Below are positions 1-4,745 of a DNA stretch of 9,704 bases, piece after piece. A model generated the notes under the pieces. That model was given only the letters and a program-made list of their open reading frames with translations. It ran no database searches and had not been told where the DNA came from. Position numbers and translations under genes: made by a program. The DNA lies in assembly GCA_041838435.1 (NCBI GenBank), contig JBGYPO010000126.1, forward strand, positions 1 through 9,704, given 5' to 3'. Each line of letters begins with the position of its first letter. Position 1 is the stretch's first letter. Source of the DNA: Aliicoccus sp041838435. Lineage in GTDB: Bacteria; Bacillota; Bacilli; Staphylococcales; Salinicoccaceae.

Positions 1-38
1 AATATTACTTTCGTTTGTAAAATCCTAACGCAAGTAGT

Positions 39-84
39 TTAAAATATATTTTAATATTATTTAAATAACATATATGAATATATG
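39..84. repeat. Run of three AT palindromes downstream of a strong promoter
   Basis: Three short inverted repeats sit side by side. Positions 39-54 are the perfect palindrome TTAAAATATATTTTAA, 57-68 are the perfect palindrome TTATTTAAATAA, and 69-84 read CATATAT-GA-ATATATG, two 7-bp arms around a 2-bp centre. They lie just after the expected start point of the leftward promoter at 98-126, where operators or leader structures often sit. In DNA this AT-rich, palindromes of this size can arise by chance, so an operator role is only a possibility. No gene is visible in 1-156. Confidence 0.4.
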
Positions 85-97
85 GTTATATATATAT

Positions 98-126
98 ATT
101 ATACGCAGATTATTAGGTGTTGTCAA
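98..126 (-). promoter_or_regulatory. Consensus sigma-A promoter reading leftward out of the window
   Basis: On the minus strand TTGACA (126 to 121) is followed by a 17-nt spacer and TATAAT (103 to 98). Both hexamers match the vegetative sigma consensus exactly and the spacing is ideal. Transcription would start near 91 and run left, so the gene it drives lies beyond position 1. The -35 box begins 31 nt past the stop codon of the ORF at 157-498, so the promoter belongs to the next gene, not to that ORF. Confidence 0.75.
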
Positions 127-156
127 TTATAAATAAATTTGAATTTACCCAAAATT

Positions 157-498
157 TTATGATTTCCTGAACGGTGCCTTTATCTCCTTCTGGGTATATA
201 ACCCTAGATATCTATGCCGTCTGGTATAAGTTCTACTTGCAGGCGCATAATACAGTTTATACTTAAAATTATGTTCCAAAGTATTACCGACCGGAAGTGC
301 TCTCATCAACTTGTTTTCGATACTGATGAGATTCGCATCGTTGCAGTAATCTTCGTAATCATCAATAATCATATTCATTTCAGTGTCATAGTCGTTGATC
401 ACTGCTCTGAAACCAGTAACTATATCCTCAAAAGTTGTATCAATCAGTTCAACGCCTGTTCCTTTTTCATTTAATTTATCTCTTATCTTCTTTAACAC
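157..498 (-). CDS. Unrecognised ORF immediately downstream of rlmH, possibly a fragment
   Basis: I do not recognise this 113-codon ORF. It is in the same reading frame as rlmH and follows its stop after a single codon (TAG TGC GTG). The only start near the N-terminus is that GTG, and no Shine-Dalgarno sequence lies at a usable distance: the nearest GG-rich stretch is about 20 nt away, inside rlmH. The first half is acidic and soluble-looking (many D and E around residues 36-53); the second half is basic and aromatic, ending in a TYTRRHRYLGLY segment near residues 90-101. It has no membrane segment or signal peptide. The lack of a start signal and its position at the rlmH attachment site suggest the first ORF of an integrated element or a broken remnant. 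A two-base TA slip near 197-203 would give about 27 further codons, ending near 119. Confidence 0.4.
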   Translation of the reverse strand: MLKKIRDKLNEKGTGVELIDTTFEDIVTGFRAVINDYDTEMNMIIDDYEDYCNDANLISIENKLMRALPVGNTLEHNFKYKLYYAPASRTYTRRHRYLGLYTQKEIKAPFRKS

Positions 499-519
499 GC
501 ACTAACGATGATACGCTTC
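497..519 (-). other. SCC-type attachment site (attB/attR-like) at the 3' end of rlmH
   Basis: The last codons of rlmH read GAA GCG TAT CAT CGT TAG followed by TGCG. The GAAGCGTATCAT core (GCGTATCA at 509-516) is the conserved sequence that Ccr serine recombinases use to insert staphylococcal cassette chromosomes and related islands in Staphylococcus and Macrococcus. The usual form continues as AAATGATGCG; here it is CGTTAGTGCG, which changes the penultimate RlmH codon to Arg but keeps the trailing TGCG. I found no convincing second copy in 1-490, so whether this is an occupied or empty site cannot be settled from the window. Confidence 0.7.
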
Positions 520-981
520 ACCTTTAATTATTTTATTGACGCGAAACAACTGCTCTAGTAAAAATACCTTCATCATTTGATGAGGGAATGTTAATTTTCC
601 AAAACTGATTGCCTGGTTGCTGCGTTTTCTCACAGCCTCACCAATGCCGTTGCTGCCGCCGATAACAAAGACCACATCACTCTTACCATGATTCATCCAT
701 GATTCGTACTCACGTGCTAATCCTTCACTAGTGAAGGTTTTACCGTCTATCTCCATTGTGACCACATGCTGTGTATCTTTGATTTTGCTTAGTATACGCA
801 CGGCTTCTTTACCTTTTATATTTTCAATATCAGCAGGGCTTGCATTAGTCGGTTCTCTTTCATCCGGAACTTCAATAAGTGTCACTTTTACATAACCGTT
901 TAGCCGTTTTTCATATTCATTTACAGCAGCGGTCCAATATTTTTCTTTTAACTTTCCGACGGTTATCAGTGTAATTTTCAT
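502..981 (-). CDS. rlmH: 23S rRNA (pseudouridine-1915-N3)-methyltransferase RlmH
   Basis: This is the SPOUT-family enzyme that uses S-adenosylmethionine to methylate N3 of pseudouridine 1915 in helix 69 of 23S rRNA on assembled 70S ribosomes. In staphylococci it is known as orfX, the host gene of SCCmec insertion. The 159-residue length is the family standard. Visible hallmarks are the MKIT..VGKLKEKYW start, the GGSNGIG SAM-binding loop at residues 108-114, the LTFPHQMM knot segment at 130-137 and the C-terminal GEAYH active-site tail. The last residue is Arg where S. aureus has Lys. The ATG at 981 is preceded by GGAGGT (986-991). The gene is intact, and its 3' end holds the attachment site. 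Its upstream region is the DnaA-box cluster, so DnaA could affect its expression; this is inference. Confidence 0.98.
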   Translation of the reverse strand: MKITLITVGKLKEKYWTAAVNEYEKRLNGYVKVTLIEVPDEREPTNASPADIENIKGKEAVRILSKIKDTQHVVTMEIDGKTFTSEGLAREYESWMNHGKSDVVFVIGGSNGIGEAVRKRSNQAISFGKLTFPHQMMKVFLLEQLFRVNKIIKGEAYHR

Positions 982-1019
982 ACATACCTCCGTGTAACTT
1001 TTTAAAAGAAATCACTGAT

Positions 1020-1163
1020 ATATCCACACAGTTTTCATCACAATCCACAATGTTATCCACATTGTCCACAGACTTATCCACAGTAAAATACGTGTTTTAT
1101 CATGTTTTCATATGTATTTTCAGACTTTATCCACGGATTACCAAGTTATCCACATGTGCAAAA
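1020..1163 (+). promoter_or_regulatory. DnaA-box cluster between aroA and rlmH
   Basis: The gene-free stretch 982-1190 holds an array of DnaA-box-like 9-mers (consensus TTATCCACA). Perfect copies are at 1053-1061, 1074-1082 and 1146-1154. One-mismatch copies are ATATCCACA at 1020-1028, TTGTCCACA at 1062-1070 and TTATCCACG at 1127-1135. A two-mismatch copy, CAATCCACA, is at 1041-1049. On the minus strand, TTTTGCACA at 1155-1163 fits the looser TTWTNCACA consensus. All but the last share one orientation, and the starts of the 1041-1074 group are spaced 12, 9 and 12 bp, near one helical turn. An AT-rich stretch follows at 1161-1200. Such clusters bind DnaA at oriC, at titration sites outside oriC and at DnaA-regulated promoters. 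With no dnaA or dnaN here, titration or regulation is more likely than a primary origin. Confidence 0.85.
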
Positions 1164-1174
1164 CTTTATATCGT

Positions 1175-1180
1175 ATTATA
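1175..1180 (-). promoter_or_regulatory. Possible -10 element upstream of the DnaA cluster (rlmH promoter candidate)
   Basis: A TATAAT hexamer on the minus strand lies 11 bases past the aroA stop codon. The only -35-like sequence is a poor TTACAA at 1200-1205 with a 19-nt spacer. If used, transcription would run through the whole DnaA-box cluster before reaching rlmH, giving a leader of about 185 nt. The match is incomplete, so read-through from aroA or a promoter inside the cluster remains possible. No intrinsic terminator is visible after aroA. Confidence 0.3.
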
Positions 1181-1190
1181 AAAAATTGTA

Positions 1191-2417
1191 TTAATTATTT
1201 TGTAATTTTGCGTATATTGTCCAAAATGTAGGATATGATTTTGAGACAGATTCTGCCTCATTTATCTTGATGGGATTTTTACAAACTGACCCGGCAATAG
1301 CAAGCATCATTGCCATGCGATGATCATTATAGCTTTCTACAACCGCATCTCCATTTAAGTGTGGAACGGGTCTCACTTCAATTGCATCTTCATGTTCAAC
1401 TAAGTCTGCACCAAGCTTATTGAGCTCAGTTACCGTTGCATGTAATCTATCGCACTCTTTAATGCGTAAACGGCTCACGTTATCAATTAATGTAGGATAT
1501 TTTGCTACTGCACATGCAAGAGCAAATACAGGAATAATATCAGGGCTATTTGACCCGTCTATAGTTACAGCATCTTCTGCAGCATGTATTATTTCCAGAA
1601 ATTCAATAATTGCTTTATCGCTTTGTTTACTGTCCGTATTTAAACCGTTAAGTTTTATATCAGCGCCGAGATGATTTGCGACTAAGAAAAATGCAGCTTG
1701 CGAATAGTCGCCCTCAATGAAGTAATCAGCAGCTGTATAGTCCTGCTTTCCTTGAATATGGTATTCTTCATAACTCGGTTGATCAAGCGTTACGCCAAAG
1801 TCTTTTAACGTATCGATTGTTAAATCGATGTATCCTGTCGATTCAAGCGGTGAATCAATAATAACCGTTGAATTACCTTCAAGTTTCGGCAGTGTAAATA
1901 ATAATCCTGTAATGAACTGGGAACTAATATTTCCCGGGAAATGGTAAGTTCCTGATTTTAGCTGGTGTTCTCTCGCATCGATGACAATGTGCGTCTCTGT
2001 AAATTCATGCTTTACGCCGGATTGATCAAGCATTTGTTTAAACGGTTCCATTGGCCGCGATAATAACAACCCACGTCCGGTCAATGTGTAATGACCTTTC
2101 ATACTTGCTAGTATCGGGATGATAAAGCGCAGTGTTGATCCTGATTCTGCACAATCTATGGTTATAGGGATTTCAAATGATTGTTCGTTTAAATCAATTC
2201 CTTCTATTCTTAGCATGCCTTCATCTCGTTCAATCGTCGCACCAATTGCACGCATTGCATTTATCGTGGCGTTAATATCATCTGAAATAAAGACATTCTC
2301 AACCGTGCTCGTACCTGTTGCTAGACTGGCTGAAATAATCGCACGATGGTTCACGCTTTTTGATGAAGGAATTTGAACCGTACCTGAAAGTTTTGATGGA
2401 ACTATATGCTTGTGCAT
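1191..2417 (-). CDS. aroA: 3-phosphoshikimate 1-carboxyvinyltransferase (EPSP synthase), ESGST-motif type
   Basis: The enzyme joins shikimate-3-phosphate and phosphoenolpyruvate to form EPSP, the sixth step of the cytoplasmic shikimate pathway. At 408 residues it is slightly shorter than the usual 425-435. Substrate-site residues are in order: K20-S21 and R25 in PSSKSVNHR, SGSTLR at 92-97, R121 in SRPM, SSQ at 165-167, D293, E321 and R324 in KECDR, R367 in NDHRM and K393 in SKSYP, so it should be active. The PSSKS and AESGST signatures resemble clostridial-type AroA more than the S. aureus enzyme with its PGDKS motif, which suggests transfer or a divergent paralogue. The ATG at 2417 has GGAGG at 2424-2428, 6 nt away. 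It stands alone, away from other aro genes, with its own TATAAT at 2451-2456. Confidence 0.96.
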   Translation of the reverse strand: MHKHIVPSKLSGTVQIPSSKSVNHRAIISASLATGTSTVENVFISDDINATINAMRAIGATIERDEGMLRIEGIDLNEQSFEIPITIDCAESGSTLRFIIPILASMKGHYTLTGRGLLLSRPMEPFKQMLDQSGVKHEFTETHIVIDAREHQLKSGTYHFPGNISSQFITGLLFTLPKLEGNSTVIIDSPLESTGYIDLTIDTLKDFGVTLDQPSYEEYHIQGKQDYTAADYFIEGDYSQAAFFLVANHLGADIKLNGLNTDSKQSDKAIIEFLEIIHAAEDAVTIDGSNSPDIIPVFALACAVAKYPTLIDNVSRLRIKECDRLHATVTELNKLGADLVEHEDAIEVRPVPHLNGDAVVESYNDHRMAMMLAIAGSVCKNPIKINEAESVSKSYPTFWTIYAKLQNN

Positions 2418-2450
2418 CTTGTGCCTCCGTTCATAATGTTCATTGTTGCT

Positions 2451-2456
2451 ATTATA
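2451..2456 (-). promoter_or_regulatory. Putative aroA promoter -10 element
   Basis: TATAAT on the minus strand lies 33 bp upstream of the aroA ATG, after the hrtA terminator. The -35 is weak: TTCTTT at 2473-2478 with a 16-nt spacer, overlapping the terminator T-tract. It suggests aroA is transcribed separately from the heme operon. Confidence 0.45.
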
Positions 2457-2469
2457 CGATAGACCCTAT

Positions 2470-2499
2470 AAAAAAGAACCCTCACAATAGGAGAGTTCT
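2470..2499 (-). terminator. Intrinsic terminator after hrtA
   Basis: On the minus strand, eight bases past the hrtA stop, AGAACTCTC (2499-2491) pairs with GAGGGTTCT (2483-2475) over 9 bp, with one G-U pair and a 7-nt loop. A run of T follows (2475-2470). It closes the heme-efflux operon and separates it from aroA. Confidence 0.88.
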
Positions 2500-2506
2500 A
2501 TAAAAT

Positions 2507-3181
2507 TTAAGATTCTATGATTTTTCCATCTTTCATTGTGACGATACGGTCTGCATATACAAGCATCTCCTCATCATGTGTCACCATCAGTACGGTGATG
2601 TTGCGTTGTTTTGCGACATTACGAATGATATCCATTACTTGAATAGACCGCTTCGAATCTAAACTTGCTGTCACTTCATCTGCAAATAATATTTCTGGTT
2701 CATGTATCAGCGCACGTGCAATTGCTACGCGCTGTTTTTCACCACCAGACAAATTATTGGGGTCACTGTGTTTATGCTTCATCATATCAACAGCCCCAAG
2801 TATCTTATCTATTTTCTCCTCACGTTGTTGTCGATTCCAATCTCTACCTGCCGTATCTATCATAAATGACAATTGATCTTTTACAGATAGGAATGGAATC
2901 AGATGCGATTGTTGAAAGATAAAACCAAATTGAGAGGCACGGCGTTTCCGTAACTTATTTTCTGATAGTTTTGTTAACTCTACATCATCTAAATAAATCG
3001 CCCCTCCTGATGCCGACTGCAATCCAGCGATAATCGTTAACAATGTACTTTTGCCTGAACCTGATACACCTTTTAAAGCTGTGATTTTTCCTGTATCAAG
3101 AGATAGATTAATGCCATCCAAGACTTTATCTTCACCAGAACCAAACTTGAATGACTTCTCGAGATTTTCGATTATAATCAT
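2507..3181 (-). CDS. hrtA: Heme-efflux ABC transporter ATP-binding protein HrtA
   Basis: This is the 224-residue ATPase partner of HrtB. It drives removal of toxic heme from the membrane and is peripheral on the cytoplasmic side. All ABC motifs are present: Walker A GVSGSGKST at 38-46, Q-loop Q90, signature LSGGE at 144-148, Walker B ILFADE at 164-169 with catalytic E169, D-loop SLD and switch H202. The MacB/LolD-like layout and the FIFQQSHLIPFLSV segment match staphylococcal HrtA. One oddity is DEVTASLD, where this family almost always has DEPTASLD. I chose the ATG at 3181 because GGGAGGTG (3188-3195) sits 6 nt upstream. A start at 3208 would add nine residues, overlap hrtB and have no such site. 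The start lies 1 nt after the hrtB stop, so the genes are probably translationally coupled. Confidence 0.93.
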   Translation of the reverse strand: MIIIENLEKSFKFGSGEDKVLDGINLSLDTGKITALKGVSGSGKSTLLTIIAGLQSASGGAIYLDDVELTKLSENKLRKRRASQFGFIFQQSHLIPFLSVKDQLSFMIDTAGRDWNRQQREEKIDKILGAVDMMKHKHSDPNNLSGGEKQRVAIARALIHEPEILFADEVTASLDSKRSIQVMDIIRNVAKQRNITVLMVTHDEEMLVYADRIVTMKDGKIIES

Positions 3182-3182
3182 T

Positions 3183-4211
3183 CTAAGCACCTCCCTGATT
3201 AATGGCATGCATCGATTCTACTTTACTAATTTGAACACCCGAGAGCGTTGCGCCAAAAAATCCAATGATCATAAAAATTGCAGAGGTAAATAAGCAAATG
3301 TCCCATGTCAGTTGGAAGGGTACAGCGTCGGGTAAGACAATCATCATCACTTGACTAATGCCAATAGCAATAGTCAGCGCAACAAACGTGATAATTATCA
3401 TCTGTGTCCACATCATCTTAAATAAAGTTATTGTCTTAACACCGACTGCTTTTAAAATGCCATATGTTGTCATTTTTTGGACATTAATCATATAGAAAAA
3501 TATTGCAAATAATAGGCCACTGATTGCATATAAGAAATAAGTAATCATATTAAGTGACATCTGTTCAGAAGAATAACTTGGTAACGTGTCTAAAAATTCA
3601 CTGTTAGAATATGCTTTTAGGTCACTAACTTGAACCGGTTCATCTTCAGTAAATGCAATTTGAAACTCCGATGATTGTACAAGTTCATTGAAATTATCCG
3701 GGTGGATGAACGCAACTGGTGCATGTGAATACGTTTGCTGGGCTGTGAATCCTGCCACTGTTAACTCATCTGACACCAGGCGTGTTGATAAAGATTGAGA
3801 AGCCTGAATATTTTCAGTTTCTAAAGATGAATCAAGCAACACTTCATTTGGTTCGACAGCAGGAAAGATTTCTTCGTTGTCAGCTGTGACGAAGACGATA
3901 CTATGCGGTATATTGTTCATATCTTCAAGTTCGCCCATTTGGATAGACATAAACGTGATGTCCTCATGTGCTTCCTGCAGTGTATTTACATGAGAATTTG
4001 AAAGTGCGGAATGATTGTGTTTATCTTCTGCAGTTTCCTCCATATAAAATGTACCTTCTGGCATGTCCAGTATCAAAGACGCATTATCATATGATAATCC
4101 ACGTGCAAGTCCAGAAATTGCCAGGGTTAAAAAGGCAATGAGTAAAATAATTGTTCCTAAAATTATATAGCGCAGTTTATTTTTTATCATTTCTTGAATA
4201 GCGATTTTCAT
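3183..4211 (-). CDS. hrtB: Heme-efflux ABC transporter permease HrtB (FtsX/MacB type)
   Basis: The 342-residue permease forms the heme-exporting transporter with HrtA. Topology fits the MacB/FtsX type: one N-terminal membrane helix near residues 14-36, a large extracytoplasmic domain of about 180 residues, then three helices between about 222 and 330, with the coupling segment YGILKAVGVK between the first two. The ISGLARGLS sequence after helix 1 and the QQTYSHAPVAFI segment closely resemble S. aureus HrtB (about 351 residues). The ATG at 4211 has AAGAGG 7 nt upstream. It lies 15 nt after the four-helix protein gene and 1 nt before hrtA, as the middle gene of the operon. In S. aureus hrtA comes first; here the permease precedes the ATPase. 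Confidence 0.92.
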   Translation of the reverse strand: MKIAIQEMIKNKLRYIILGTIILLIAFLTLAISGLARGLSYDNASLILDMPEGTFYMEETAEDKHNHSALSNSHVNTLQEAHEDITFMSIQMGELEDMNNIPHSIVFVTADNEEIFPAVEPNEVLLDSSLETENIQASQSLSTRLVSDELTVAGFTAQQTYSHAPVAFIHPDNFNELVQSSEFQIAFTEDEPVQVSDLKAYSNSEFLDTLPSYSSEQMSLNMITYFLYAISGLLFAIFFYMINVQKMTTYGILKAVGVKTITLFKMMWTQMIIITFVALTIAIGISQVMMIVLPDAVPFQLTWDICLFTSAIFMIIGFFGATLSGVQISKVESMHAINQGGA

Positions 4212-4226
4212 AAGTTAACCTCTTAA

Positions 4227-4610
4227 TTAATTACGCGTATCGAGCGTAATTGCCTGTATTAAGAATATTGCATAACTGACTAAAAGAATAACACCGCCGC
4301 CGATATAAACTGGAAGTGTTGCCGCATTAGGTAAGTCCAGCAGGAAGTGCAAATACATTCCTACAACCAGACCAACATTACCGATGACAGCAGTCCACAC
4401 ATGAAGTGAGGATAATATTTGGTTTTTAGGCTTGAATACTTTGTAGAATAACGCAAATACCGAAAGTGCCAGGAAACCGGACACAAGGATGTGTGCGTGA
4501 ATTGGACGGAATGCATACGAACCTGCACCTGCCATGTGTGCACCTAATATAGTCCCGATAAGTCCAAAGACAGCAGCAGTGACAAGCAATACTTTTGAAT
4601 AATCTTTCAT
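4227..4610 (-). CDS. Small four-helix, His-rich membrane protein resembling a heme-copper oxidase subunit I module
   Basis: This 127-residue protein is nearly all membrane: helices at about 7-26, 38-57, 68-90 and 98-121. Lysines and arginine at both ends and in the middle loop (K57, K60, K62) predict both termini inside. His residues occupy helix ends: H25, H38 and H40 (in PIHAHILVSGF) and H88 would face outside, H70 inside. The HAH start of a helix followed by further helix-borne His resembles subunit I of heme-copper oxidases and short proteins sometimes annotated cytochrome-c-oxidase-like, so heme binding is plausible but unproven. It is far too short to be an oxidase. The ATG at 4610 is preferred: GGAGG (4620-4624) is 9 nt upstream, whereas the TTG at 4619 abuts it. 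It is the first gene after the HssR operator and lies 15 nt before hrtB, implying a role in heme stress, such as holding or relaying heme. Confidence 0.88.
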   Translation of the reverse strand: MKDYSKVLLVTAAVFGLIGTILGAHMAGAGSYAFRPIHAHILVSGFLALSVFALFYKVFKPKNQILSSLHVWTAVIGNVGLVVGMYLHFLLDLPNAATLPVYIGGGVILLVSYAIFLIQAITLDTRN

Positions 4611-4640
4611 ATAAAACAACCTCCGTTATGAATGTATATG

Positions 4641-4649
4641 TTTATATTA
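4641..4649 (-). promoter_or_regulatory. Probable -10 region of the heme-efflux operon promoter
   Basis: The minus-strand sequence TAATATAAA (4649-4641) offers TAATAT or TATAAA as a -10 element. No good -35 hexamer lies 16-18 nt upstream; that place is taken by the HssR direct repeat. This is the usual layout of a promoter dependent on an OmpR-type activator. Transcription would begin about 25 nt before the ATG at 4610. Confidence 0.55.
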
Positions 4650-4656
4650 CTGTATG

Positions 4657-4676
4657 AATATGAACTGAGTATGAAC
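4657..4676 (-). promoter_or_regulatory. HssR operator (direct repeat)
   Basis: On the minus strand GTTCATACT (4676-4668), a CA spacer and GTTCATATT (4665-4657) form a direct repeat with an 11-bp period. The published S. aureus HssR site in the hrtAB promoter, as I recall it, is GTTCATATT-N2-GTTCATATT; this copy differs at one base. It overlaps the expected -35 region of the operon for the four-helix protein, hrtB and hrtA, and lies between that operon and the hssS terminator, so its target is clear. Confidence 0.9.
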
Positions 4677-4693
4677 AGGTTTAAAATCAATAG

Positions 4694-4745
4694 AAAAAAG
4701 TCGTCCTGGCTACACCGAATATTATCGGAGTGCAGACAAAACGAC
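4694..4745 (-). terminator. Intrinsic terminator of hssRS overlapping the 3' end of hssS
   Basis: On the minus strand GTCGTTTTGTCT (from 4745) pairs with AGCCAGGACGAC (ending at 4700) over 12 positions, with two G-U pairs and one mismatch. Inside is a smaller stem, CCGA/TCGG, around a TAATAT loop. Six T residues follow at 4699-4694. The left arm lies inside the last codons of hssS and the loop contains the stop codon region. It ends the sensor transcript just before the HssR operator, keeping the hrt operon under its own promoter. Confidence 0.8.

Noticed and set aside
101..112. ATACGCAGAT as a second SCC att copy
   Set aside because: Only the ATACGC hexamer matches the ATACGCTTC core of the rlmH site; the flanks differ and the spacing would imply an implausibly tiny element.
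214..474. Plus-strand ORF of 86 codons opposite the rlmH-adjacent ORF
   Set aside because: It is antisense to the minus-strand ORF, has no ribosome binding site, and its composition looks like a reverse-strand shadow. Given the weakness of the opposing ORF it cannot be excluded absolutely.
1020..1163. The DnaA-box cluster as the chromosomal origin itself
   Set aside because: The origin in this group lies by dnaA and dnaN, which are not here, and no clear DnaA-trio or unwinding element could be defined. Titration or regulation fits better.
1420..2376. Plus-strand ORFs opposite aroA
   Set aside because: They are antisense to a gene with every catalytic motif intact and show no start signals or recognisable domains.
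2429..2446. GTTCATAAT followed by GTTCATTGT on the plus strand in the aroA leader, resembling an HssR repeat
   Set aside because: The half-sites are 9 bp apart instead of 11, the second is degraded, and the site lies between the aroA -10 and ATG in the opposite orientation to the gene. A chance similarity is more likely.
3182..3208. Longer N-terminus for hrtA starting at 3208
   Set aside because: No ribosome binding site is in place for it, the nine extra residues overlap hrtB, and GGGAGGTG sits correctly for the ATG at 3181.
4361..4543. 60-codon ORF in another frame inside the four-helix protein gene
   Set aside because: It has no ribosome binding site and lies wholly within a gene with clear helix pattern and operon context, so it is a shadow.
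4611..4619. TTG start at 4619 for the four-helix protein
   Set aside because: It directly touches the GGAGG sequence with no spacer. The ATG at 4610 has a 9-nt spacer.
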